Source: Herbidospora yilanensis
Lineage (GTDB): Bacteria; Actinomycetota; Actinomycetes; Streptosporangiales; Streptosporangiaceae
Direction of reading: 5' to 3'
DNA length: 64,000 nt
Assembly (NCBI RefSeq): GCF_001570565.1
Contig: NZ_BBXE01000042.1
Location: forward strand, 1-64,000
In this document: in pieces, positions 9,341 through 17,448 of the stretch
Layout: each line of letters begins with the position of its first letter
Position numbering within the stretch: the stretch's first letter is position 1
Position numbers and translations under genes: made by a program
The notes under the pieces: model-generated
Told to the model about the DNA's origin: nothing
Database searches by the model: none
The model's input: the letters and a program-made list of their open reading frames with translations, nothing else

Positions 9341-10815
9341 GCTGATCCCTCCACGTCCTTCGCGAGCGAGGTGAGGAGCGCGAGGATCTCGTGTTCGGCG
9401 GAGATCAGATTGCCGAGGAGTTCGGCGGGTGGGCGATGGGCCAGATCGTCCTTCTCGGTCGGGTTGGCGAAGTTGAGATTGTAGTTCTGGCTGATGATGT
9501 CGGCGGCGGGAACCCGCCATGCGCGATCCGTTTGTATCCGGTTAGCGCGCTCGGGGCCACCCCACCACGCGGCGCAAGCTTCGAATTCCTCATAGCGCAT
9601 GGGCTTGGTCTTGGCGTAGCCCTTGCGACCTTCCGGTGGGATGATCTCGTAATACCAGGTCTCCTTGGTTGCGCCGGTTTTCTCGAAGAAAAGGAGGTTG
9701 GCTGGGATCGGTGTATAGGGAGCGAAAACGCCTTGGGGGAGGCGGATGATGGTATGGAGGTCACACTCCTCCAAAAGCTGCTTGCGTACCTTCGCGCCGG
9801 GCCCCTCGCCGAAAAGCGCGTTATGAGGGAGAACGATGGCGCAGCGTCCGCCATGCCCCAGCTTTTTGATGACTGAGTGAAGGAAGAGCCAGGCCGTCTC
9901 ACGAGACCGGTAGGCGGTTGGGAAACCTTGGACGATGGAGTCCTCCTCCTCGCCGCCGAAGGGCGGGTTGGTGAGGATGACGTCGACCTGGGAGCTGGGG
10001 CCCTTCTCGTCAATCATCACGCGGAGGGAGTTGGCGTGGAGAACCTTCGGGGAGGGGATGCCGTGCAAGGTCAGGTTCATCATGCAGAGCAGGAACGGCA
10101 GGGGCTTCTTCTCGATGCCACGGATGTTGTTGAACAGTTGCTGCTGGAGGACCTTGCCGGTGGCTTGCGGGAACAATTCGGTGTACGCCTCGACGAGGAA
10201 GCCGCCGGTACCGCACGCCGGGTCCATGATCGACTCGCCGAGTTTGAGGAAGGTCTGCTCGACCATGAAGCGGATGACGGGGCGCGGGGTGTAGAACTCG
10301 CCGGAGTCGCCCGCGGCGTCGCGCATCTGCTTCAGCAGGTCCTCGTACAGGAACGCCATCGTGTGGATGTCGTCGCTGCTGTTGAAGTCGATGCCGCGGA
10401 TCTGGTTGACCAGGTCGCGGAACAGGTAGCCCGACAGCATTCGGTTCTGGACGCCGGCGAATACCTGGCCGAGGACGTTGCGTGGATCCCCCGGCACGTC
10501 ACTCTTCAGATCTGCCAGGTACGGGAGGAGTTCCGTGTTGACGAACATCAGCAGGTCCGCACCTGTGAAGGTTTCCCGGTCGGCCCAGGCCCGCCACTGG
10601 TAATCCGGCTTGATGATCGGTTCTTGACCGAACACCTCGCGTTCGGCTTCCAGCGCGTCGAAGGAGCGCAGGAACAGCAGCCAGGACAGCAAGGGGAGGC
10701 GGTCCAGGTCGCCGTTGAGGCCCGCGTCCTTGCGCATGATGTCGCGGGCTGACTTGATGACGGCCGACAGACGTGCACGGGAGGTGGTGTCCTGCGTCTT
10801 CGGGAGTGGGGCCAT
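9337..10815 (-). CDS. hsdM: Type I restriction-modification methyltransferase HsdM
   Basis: N6-adenine methyltransferase subunit of 492 residues. An N-terminal HsdM helical domain is followed by the SAM-binding motif DPACGTGGF (about 198-206) and the catalytic NPPF (about 283-286). It forms the modification core with HsdS, which begins on its stop codon. Five bases separate it from the upstream AbiEi-like gene, so that gene, hsdM and hsdS probably share a transcript. Confidence 0.95.
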   Translation of the reverse strand: MAPLPKTQDTTSRARLSAVIKSARDIMRKDAGLNGDLDRLPLLSWLLFLRSFDALEAEREVFGQEPIIKPDYQWRAWADRETFTGADLLMFVNTELLPYLADLKSDVPGDPRNVLGQVFAGVQNRMLSGYLFRDLVNQIRGIDFNSSDDIHTMAFLYEDLLKQMRDAAGDSGEFYTPRPVIRFMVEQTFLKLGESIMDPACGTGGFLVEAYTELFPQATGKVLQQQLFNNIRGIEKKPLPFLLCMMNLTLHGIPSPKVLHANSLRVMIDEKGPSSQVDVILTNPPFGGEEEDSIVQGFPTAYRSRETAWLFLHSVIKKLGHGGRCAIVLPHNALFGEGPGAKVRKQLLEECDLHTIIRLPQGVFAPYTPIPANLLFFEKTGATKETWYYEIIPPEGRKGYAKTKPMRYEEFEACAAWWGGPERANRIQTDRAWRVPAADIISQNYNLNFANPTEKDDLAHRPPAELLGNLISAEHEILALLTSLAKDVEGSA

Positions 10816-10820
10816 GGTCG

Positions 10821-11294
10821 TCAGAGGTCCTTGTTCGTCGGCTGGATGTTCAGGTCGCTGAGGGTGCGGGCGAGGGATGTCACGCGGAAGCCGTCGCGGT
10901 GTTCGACGTCGGCGAGCGACAGGTCGGCGCGGTGGGTGAGCACGGCGGGATCCCGCTGGCGGAAGCCGGGTGGAACCGTCATGTGCACGGCGGCCGGGTC
11001 GACTGGGGCGAGGCCGTGGACGCTCAAGGCCGTCTCATGGGAGAAGACCGCGCGGTCCAAGCTCCACAGCGACCAGCGGGCCAGATGATCCAGCTCGCTG
11101 GCCGGGAAGTCGGCGTACTCGCGGAAGCGATACAGACCTCTGTCGATGCGCATCCAGTTGCCCCGGCGGACGTGAAAGTACTGCGACTGGTAGGAGTAGC
11201 CGTCGAGCAGTGCTTGGGCCGCCGTGAAGTAGCCGCGCTGACGGGCGGCCCGGCGCCAGAGCCGTGCCCGGGGTTCTTCCTCCCGCTGCCTCAC
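10821..11294 (-). CDS. AbiEi-like antitoxin/winged-helix protein inside the hsd operon
   Basis: 157 residues. The N-terminal winged-helix segment (RQRGYFTAAQALLDGYSYQSQYFHVRRG is its extent, read as GYFTAAQAL then YFHVRRGNW) is followed by the AbiEi core with FSHETALSVHGL, HMTVPPGF and FRVTSLARTLSDL. In AbiE type IV toxin-antitoxin systems this protein represses its operon and opposes the nucleotidyltransferase AbiEii. No AbiEii gene is adjacent. It starts at GTG 11294, lies 86 bases after hsdR and ends five bases before hsdM. A role as regulator of the restriction operon is inference. Confidence 0.8.
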   Translation of the reverse strand: MRQREEEPRARLWRRAARQRGYFTAAQALLDGYSYQSQYFHVRRGNWMRIDRGLYRFREYADFPASELDHLARWSLWSLDRAVFSHETALSVHGLAPVDPAAVHMTVPPGFRQRDPAVLTHRADLSLADVEHRDGFRVTSLARTLSDLNIQPTNKDL

Positions 11295-11380
11295 GGTAGC
11301 CAGGTTAGCTTAGGTGAAACTTATAGTCACTTTTAGTTTTGTGCACGATGTGACCATCGTCTTGTTCGCCCCACTAGAAC

Positions 11381-13840
11381 TCAGGAGGCTTCGTATAGCT
11401 GGGTGCGCAGGTGGTCGACGGCGGTGCGCAGCCCGGCGCCGGAGCGGTCGCCGAAGAGCTCCGCGATCTCGACGACCGTGCCGAACTCCTGGTAGGCGGG
11501 GGAGTCCATGGCCTGGACTTCCAGTTCACTCTCGTCATGCGCGGAGTACTGCGCCAGCACGCGGTCGAGGATCGCGCGGGCCTCGAGGGCGAACGACTCC
11601 AGGAACTCACGGTGCTGGAGCTTGAAGCGGAGGGCGCGTTCGGAGCGCGACAGCACGGGGAGGTTCCAGCCGAGATAGATCAGCAGGTCGATGGCGTCGG
11701 CGTCGGGACGGCCCGTCAGTTCACCGAGGTCGGCGGTGCTGATCCCGATGGCCTCTAGGCGTTCCCGCAGCTCCTTACGACTCCGGCTGTGCGCCCACTG
11801 GGTAAGCAGTTGGTTCGGGGACAGATCGAGCTCGTGCAGTTTGTCCTTGATGAACTGCTCCAGCCGCACAAGGCGCAGTCGCAGGCCTTTTCCATCGGTC
11901 TCGGTGATGTAGACGGCCGAACCGAGGATGTTCACCTCTACGTCGTCTATGTAAAGGGTGCGGCCCTCGGCGCGGATATCGTCGATCATCTCGCCGTCGA
12001 TGATCGTCGGTGGAAGGTCGCCGCCGTCGCGACTTTCATACTCAGCCTCGGGCTCGGCCGCCTCGTCGGGGTCCGGTTCGGGCTCGATGTCGAGGTCCTC
12101 GGGGAAGGTGACGAAGCTGCCGTCCGGGTCTGCCTCGTCGCGGAGCCGGCGGAGCGGCGGGCCATCGAACTTGGGGTCGTAGAACAGGCGGGTCGCGTCC
12201 ACGAAGTCGATGATGTCGAACGCGAACTTGCCTGTCTCGGGCGACAGGCGGGTGCCGCGGCCGATCGTCTGCTTGAACTCCGGCATCGAGCGGATCACCC
12301 GGAACAACACGATGTTGCGGACGGCCGGGATGTCGACGCCCGTCGACAGCATCCGCGATGTCACCGCAATAACCGGGACCTCGGAGGCGTCGTAGCGGAA
12401 GTCGTCCAGACGCTCTCGGCCGGCCTCGTGGTCGTCTCCGGTGATCCGGCAGACCCACTTGTGGCCGTACCGCTGTGACAGGTCGGCGTTGGCGCGGGTC
12501 AGCGCCTCGACCATGCGCATCGCGTGGTCGTTGGTCTGGCAGAACACGATGGTCTTGTGCATTCGGCCGGTCTTATGCAGATACTCCGTCAGGTAGCGGG
12601 CTACCTCGTCGGTGCGGTCGAGGATCGCCACGAGCCGCTCGAAGTCCTTCGGCCCGTACAGCTCATCGGGGATTTCTCTGCCGTACATGTCAAGCTGACC
12701 TGCGTCCGGCCGCCAGCCGTACAGGTCAATATCGATCCGGACGTTGCGGACCCGGTAAGGGGCGAGGAAACCGTCGCGAATGCCCTGGGCGAGGGAGTAC
12801 TCATAGATCGCGTCGTCAAAGTATTGGTAGGTGTCGACGTCCTTACGGCTGATCGGCGTGGCCGTCAGACCCAGCTGGACGGCGGGCTCGAAGTGGTCCA
12901 GGATCTCGCGCCACTGCGAACCCTCCGAGGCGCTGCCCCGATGGCACTCGTCGACGATGATGAGGTCGAAGAAGTCCCGTTCGAACTTCGTGTACAAGTC
13001 CTGCGCCCCGCCAGGCTGCGACAGCGACTGGTACAGCGCGAAGTAGATGTTGCGGCTCTTCTGCACTATGCCCTGGCCGAGCCGGTGGACGGCCTCGCCG
13101 AACATCTCGGTGAAGTAGTCGTCCTTGGGCTGGTCGATGAGGATGTTCCGGTCGGCGAGATATAGGACACGGGGCCGTCGCCCCTTCTCCGGCCAGTTCG
13201 CGTTCCACAGCTTCGCGACGATCTGCGCCGAGACCAGGGTCTTGCCCGTGCCGGTGGCCAGCACTAGGAGTAACCGTCGTTGGCCCTTGGCGATGGCCTG
13301 CACGGCTCGGTTGATCGCGTTGCGCTGGTAGTAGCGGGGGTCCTTTGGAGTGCCGTCCCAGTTGCGGGTCAGTATGAACGGCGCGGACGCCAAGTCGGCA
13401 TGAGCCTCGTCGGTGAGGTCTCGGGCATCGCGGTACCGCGCCCAGAGCTGCTCCGGCGTGGGGAACTCCGAGATCTCCGAGATCAGGCCAGTCCGGTAGT
13501 CGACCTCGATGGTGCGGGTGCCGTTCGTTGAGTAGGCGAACGGGACGTCCAGCAGCTCGGCGTAGCGTTTGACCTGCTCGAAACCCTCAGCGGGATCAAT
13601 GCGGGAGCGTTTGGCCTCGACGACGGCGAGCGGCAGGCCGTCGGAGTACTCCAGCACGTAATCGGCGATTAGCGGGCGCTGCTGATGGTGGCGGCGGGCG
13701 GTCGGCTGGATCCGGCCGCGATTGATCCGGTACCGGCTCTTGACCTGCTCTTCTACATTCCAACCGGCCCGGATGAGAGCGGGCAGGACGAACCGCTCGC
13801 AGGTCTCGTCCTCGGTGGGGTTGCCGCTACTGGAAGTCAC
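11381..13840 (-). CDS. hsdR: Type I restriction endonuclease subunit HsdR
   Basis: 819 residues. The N-terminal nuclease domain has a PD-(D/E)XK pattern (ADYVLEY then VVEAKR at about 73-78). A superfamily 2 translocase follows with Walker A GTGKT (about 197-201), DECH (about 297-300), GLTATP and the late helicase motif IGRGTRLSPETG. The C-terminus resembles the EcoEI-type HsdR tail. An acidic linker rich in D, E and P (about residues 570-600) separates the motor from the C-terminal region. The start is GTG at 13840. It is the first gene of the hsd operon. Confidence 0.94.
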   Translation of the reverse strand: MTSSSGNPTEDETCERFVLPALIRAGWNVEEQVKSRYRINRGRIQPTARRHHQQRPLIADYVLEYSDGLPLAVVEAKRSRIDPAEGFEQVKRYAELLDVPFAYSTNGTRTIEVDYRTGLISEISEFPTPEQLWARYRDARDLTDEAHADLASAPFILTRNWDGTPKDPRYYQRNAINRAVQAIAKGQRRLLLVLATGTGKTLVSAQIVAKLWNANWPEKGRRPRVLYLADRNILIDQPKDDYFTEMFGEAVHRLGQGIVQKSRNIYFALYQSLSQPGGAQDLYTKFERDFFDLIIVDECHRGSASEGSQWREILDHFEPAVQLGLTATPISRKDVDTYQYFDDAIYEYSLAQGIRDGFLAPYRVRNVRIDIDLYGWRPDAGQLDMYGREIPDELYGPKDFERLVAILDRTDEVARYLTEYLHKTGRMHKTIVFCQTNDHAMRMVEALTRANADLSQRYGHKWVCRITGDDHEAGRERLDDFRYDASEVPVIAVTSRMLSTGVDIPAVRNIVLFRVIRSMPEFKQTIGRGTRLSPETGKFAFDIIDFVDATRLFYDPKFDGPPLRRLRDEADPDGSFVTFPEDLDIEPEPDPDEAAEPEAEYESRDGGDLPPTIIDGEMIDDIRAEGRTLYIDDVEVNILGSAVYITETDGKGLRLRLVRLEQFIKDKLHELDLSPNQLLTQWAHSRSRKELRERLEAIGISTADLGELTGRPDADAIDLLIYLGWNLPVLSRSERALRFKLQHREFLESFALEARAILDRVLAQYSAHDESELEVQAMDSPAYQEFGTVVEIAELFGDRSGAGLRTAVDHLRTQLYEAS

Positions 13841-13869
13841 CCTATATTTCTACCCGGAGGGTGTGACAA
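13841..13869 (-). promoter_or_regulatory. Possible promoter of the hsd operon
   Basis: On the minus strand TTGTCA and TATAGG are separated by 17 bases, and the second hexamer abuts the hsdR GTG. If real, the transcript would have almost no leader, or translation would begin slightly downstream. Confidence 0.35.
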
Positions 13870-14295
13870 TTTCTGGACTCTCGATCCCAAACCCCTCTGA
13901 ACGCGGATTGCATCTTCGGCAGGATGACGCCTCAGTCGGTTGCCTCGCCTTTCGTGACTACGGAACGATGAGAAGAACCGGGCGTTGGTCAGCCATGCCA
14001 GGAAACTCACGGACCCGTGAGGTGGGCCAGGCGAGCTGATCGGCTAGGTCTTGCATGGTGAGCCCCGTCTGACTGGTGGCGAGCTCGAAGGCTTGCCGAA
14101 GGAGGACTGGAGTTCCCCTGGGTAGCCGGTAATCGACTCGGGCGTAAAGCCGAACTGGCTCCGGAGTTCATGGAGTTGCTGATAGCCGCGCGGCTGGCGG
14201 CCGAGTCCGACACTTCCTCCCGGCTGATCCGAAGGGGGCTGCGGTTGGCTGAGTCGGTAGCGGGACCACATCTGGTTGCTTTCGGTGTCGGTGTG
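13870..14295. other. Divergent intergenic region, nothing further recognised
   Basis: This separates hsdR from the rightward unknown gene. Open frames run through parts of it, including a rightward extension to 14170, but none shows a family motif. The promoter of the rightward gene must be here. Confidence 0.35.
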
Positions 14296-15819
14296 ATGTC
14301 ATCTAGTGATATGCGTCGGTGGGCAAAGCTGAACGAGCGCCAGATGACAACCCTGCGCCGCATCGCGGACGGTGAGTCGGTCACCGCCAAGGACAGTGAT
14401 CTGGCTCGTACGGTCTACGCACTCCGGGACAGGGGGTTGATTTCGACCCCCCGGACAGACGGCATATGGATCGCTGAGGTAACCGAGGCAGGGCGCTTCT
14501 ATCTCGCGAATGGCTACTACCAGGGCGCTGCGGCACTGACGTCTCCCACTGTGAGTTCCAAGACCGGAAGACGAACTGCCGACATCAAGCGGCAAACGCC
14601 TCGTGCCCTGGCGGCTGAATTGATCAAGCGCTTGCAGGACGAAGGGGGGACGGTGCATGTCCATGACCCAGATAAGACCACTAGGGCGCTTCATCGACGG
14701 GCCCTGGACGCGGCCAAGCGTCATGGGTTGATCCCTGAAGGCTTCCGTCTCCTCCATACCGGTCGTGACCGCGGAGATCTCATCCTCCGGCTGGAGAATG
14801 AAGCACATCCCGACGAGACCGACTGGAATCGCATCCGATTAAGCGCTCGTGATCTGATCACCGATCCTCACGAGCTTGCGAACTGGCTTCGAGAAGACCG
14901 TCGCTCGATTGACGTCACCGACGCCATGATCGGCCGCGCTCTGGAAGCGATAAGAGCATTGGCGGAGGGTCTGCTGCAACGCGGTCATAGCGTGGGCATA
15001 TCTAGGCGGGGCAAACCACGTGGCCTCCACGCGCATGCGCGTGGACACCAGTACGCGCTGAGCATCAAGGAGGAACTCGACCGTATTCCTCGCGTCTATA
15101 CCGAAGAGGACCTCCGGAGCCGAAGGCTCTACGCCTGGCAACGGGTTACACCTGAGTACGACGAGGTCCCGTCAGGTCGGCTCAGGCTTGAACTGGGGGA
15201 CGGGAGCGGTCTGCAGTGTTGGGCGGACGACAAGCGTTCACGTTTGGAGGACAAGATACGAACGGTCGTCAATGCGATCGAGCGACTCTCGGAGGCTGAC
15301 CAGCAGGCGCGTTTTGCGAGGGAAGAGGCTCAGCGAAAACGCGATGAGAACTGGCGACGCCAGGAGGAGGAACAGCAACGACAGGCGGCCGCGCGGCAAG
15401 AAGAGCGCGATAAGGAGCTTGCGCAAGCCGCCGACCAGGCGCAGGAGGAGCATAGACGGCGAGCTTTCGGGCAAGCACTGGAAGGATGGGCTAGTGCAGC
15501 GGCTATCCGCGAATTCTGCCTGAGACTAGAGGCACTTTCTGCGACTCTGCCGGCACAAGAGGCAACGATCGCGCGATGGGTGACGTGGGCGCGAGCCCAA
15601 GCTGATCACATGGATCCCCTACTCACGCCGAGCGTGTTGACCGAGGTGAGCTTCGACATCGAGCCGACGGCGGAAACCTTGCACCGCTACCTGCGAAACG
15701 AAAAGCGAGGCGAACGAGAAACACGACCAGAAGAACCAATTGAGGTCAGGTATGACGTTCTCTATCCATCAGCATGGCGATGGGGACGCCCAGGTCGTTC
15801 TCAATGGTGGCGGCGGTAG
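14296..15819 (+). CDS. Unknown protein with wHTH-like N-terminus and charged coiled coil
   Basis: About 507 residues, not recognised. The first 70 residues (LNERQMTTLRRIADGE, SDLARTVYALRDRGLIS) look like a winged-helix reader. A second helical region follows, then a long Arg/Glu/Gln-rich coiled coil from about residue 375 (AREEAQRKRDENWRRQEEEQ). The frame is open back to 14170. The ATG at 14296 is chosen because conserved-looking sequence begins there; 14311 is an alternative. Base composition is less GC-rich than the surrounding core genes. It overlaps the next gene tail-to-tail by 74 bases. Proximity to hsdR suggests a defence link, but that is inference only. Confidence 0.6.
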   Translation: MSSSDMRRWAKLNERQMTTLRRIADGESVTAKDSDLARTVYALRDRGLISTPRTDGIWIAEVTEAGRFYLANGYYQGAAALTSPTVSSKTGRRTADIKRQTPRALAAELIKRLQDEGGTVHVHDPDKTTRALHRRALDAAKRHGLIPEGFRLLHTGRDRGDLILRLENEAHPDETDWNRIRLSARDLITDPHELANWLREDRRSIDVTDAMIGRALEAIRALAEGLLQRGHSVGISRRGKPRGLHAHARGHQYALSIKEELDRIPRVYTEEDLRSRRLYAWQRVTPEYDEVPSGRLRLELGDGSGLQCWADDKRSRLEDKIRTVVNAIERLSEADQQARFAREEAQRKRDENWRRQEEEQQRQAAARQEERDKELAQAADQAQEEHRRRAFGQALEGWASAAAIREFCLRLEALSATLPAQEATIARWVTWARAQADHMDPLLTPSVLTEVSFDIEPTAETLHRYLRNEKRGERETRPEEPIEVRYDVLYPSAWRWGRPGRSQWWRR

Positions 15820-16609
15820 TCGTAGCTCCGCGCTTGCGCAGTGCCTCGATTGCCCGGTCGAGTAGATGGCCGAGCCGTAAAACTTCGTTGCGCAAGGCGA
15901 TCAGCTCATCGAACCGTGCAACGGTCTCCTCCCCGCACCACTGCCGTACCAAGGCATGGACTGGTTCGCGTTCGCGCAGCCGGAACCGGGGTTCCTCACG
16001 GGCATCCTGCCATGACCGCCGATAGGACATCCCATAGAGCGCCTCATCGCGGAGTTCAGCTTCTTCGCTGTGAATCGCCTCCATTACCTCGTTACAGAAG
16101 ACGTTGGCGATGGTCGGCATCAACCGTCGTGCCGCTTGCCAAGGACTAATCAGCGTCCCACTGCGATCACGGAAGGCCAGAGGGTCGTCTCCTAATTCTT
16201 CGGGGGTGAGTCCTAGGCGTTCCGCCATACTCGTGGGGTTGTCGATCCGAAGGACTCCGGTCTCGCTCCTACTTCGACCGAGGACCAGCCGCCGGCCAAG
16301 CCCGCAGTTCTTCACGACGAGCAACGCAGCTTCATACTCCACCGCGCCGTCAGCTATAGCGGATGCCTCTCTAACTGCCAACAGCCGCTGTTCGTCGTTG
16401 AGCCGCGGTCCGATAGCGGCCCAGCGATCCAGCAGAGTGGTATGGGAGACCCATTCCTGTAGCCCGGAGTCGTCGCCGTCCATCCGGCGGATCCTGATTG
16501 AGCCGTCGCTATCCCTTACTCTCACGATGATGACGCGGTGCACCGGCTCGCCCAGCGACCTCGGCCGCTCGCGATAAGCCCACTCCTCTCCAATCTCCAT
16601 GCCTAACAT
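15746..16609 (-). CDS. Unknown protein, actinobacterial hypothetical family
   Basis: 287 residues, no named domain recognised. The N-terminus reads MEIGEEWAYRERPRSLGEPV followed by a beta-rich segment ending EWVSHTTLL, then helical sequence with many Arg and Glu residues. The first ATG at 16609 has GGAG just upstream; a second at 16600 is possible. Convergent with the preceding gene, sharing 74 bases, and divergent from the nucleotidyltransferase gene. Lower GC than the core genes suggests acquisition. Confidence 0.6.
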   Translation of the reverse strand: MLGMEIGEEWAYRERPRSLGEPVHRVIIVRVRDSDGSIRIRRMDGDDSGLQEWVSHTTLLDRWAAIGPRLNDEQRLLAVREASAIADGAVEYEAALLVVKNCGLGRRLVLGRSRSETGVLRIDNPTSMAERLGLTPEELGDDPLAFRDRSGTLISPWQAARRLMPTIANVFCNEVMEAIHSEEAELRDEALYGMSYRRSWQDAREEPRFRLREREPVHALVRQWCGEETVARFDELIALRNEVLRLGHLLDRAIEALRKRGATTTAATIENDLGVPIAMLMDRERHT

Positions 16610-16812
16610 TAACTCCGTCTATGTGATCGTTATATCGCTTTGAGTAATGGTCGGTTGGCTGCTCTGCTGCGACTGATGATCCTTCGCACGATGGCGCAGG
16701 CGTACCGATCGCCGTGTTCAGTGCAGTGGGTCCGGAGCGGAGCGGACTTGGAGCCACTATCAGATCTGCATACTGATGGGGCTGTTGATGACTGTGTGGA
16801 TACTCTGAAGTG

Positions 16813-17448
16813 ATGACCGACCAGACGATCTCTCCGGACGAGCAAGAAACGGCGCTTGATCTGGATGCCGTCGTTGCTGCGGGATGGGCTGTTCCCGAGG
16901 CGTTTCCGGGAGCGGAGTTCGCTCGCGCCGAGTCCTTTTGGCGGGAGCGAAGGACCGAGGATGCCAGGCTTCTGCAGGTACGTGCCAAGGCGTCAGTGCT
17001 CGTGGAATCCTGGACTGGATGTGTACCGCGTGATGTCGGTTCCTTCGGTATCCAGCTCAACCTGGAGAGCAGTGATCTTGACCTCGGAATTGGATACCCG
17101 ATTGCCGGCCGAGACGATCTCATGGCGGCGCTCGCCCCGCATGTGGTGTTCAAGGACGAGCGCCGGACCCGTTTCGACACCACCCGGCTGGTGTTCGCCT
17201 TCGCCGTCGACGGCATCGAGATCGACCTGTCCGCGCTGACGGAGGAGGACTTCGCCGTCGCGTGTCGGATGCTGGATCAGATCGACAGCGAGATGACCGA
17301 GGCGGAGCGGATCGCGCACACCTGGGTCAAGTACCAGCTACGCCGGGCGGGCAGGGCAGAGGAATACGCGAGCTGGAAGCTCGTCACGTACGCGCGTTTC
17401 TGCCCGGAGTTCAACTGGGTGCCGATCACCGAGCCGACCGCCGGTTAG
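16813..17448 (+). CDS. Nucleotidyltransferase-fold protein (Pol beta superfamily)
   Basis: 211 residues. It carries the superfamily signature: Gly-Ser at about 76-77 (DVGSFGIQL), the paired acidic motif SSDLDLG at about 86-92 and the third acidic residue in GIEIDLSAL at about 138. These residues normally bind the metal and nucleotide triphosphate. The substrate is unknown. It converges on the radical SAM gene, with four bases of overlap at the stop codons. A helper role for that operon is possible but would require separate transcription. It is not an obvious AbiEii. Confidence 0.7.
   Translation: MTDQTISPDEQETALDLDAVVAAGWAVPEAFPGAEFARAESFWRERRTEDARLLQVRAKASVLVESWTGCVPRDVGSFGIQLNLESSDLDLGIGYPIAGRDDLMAALAPHVVFKDERRTRFDTTRLVFAFAVDGIEIDLSALTEEDFAVACRMLDQIDSEMTEAERIAHTWVKYQLRRAGRAEEYASWKLVTYARFCPEFNWVPITEPTAG

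Noticed and set aside
16813-17448. AbiEii toxin partner for the AbiEi-like protein
   Set aside because: It is 5.5 kb away on the other strand, and its motif spacing does not look like AbiEii.
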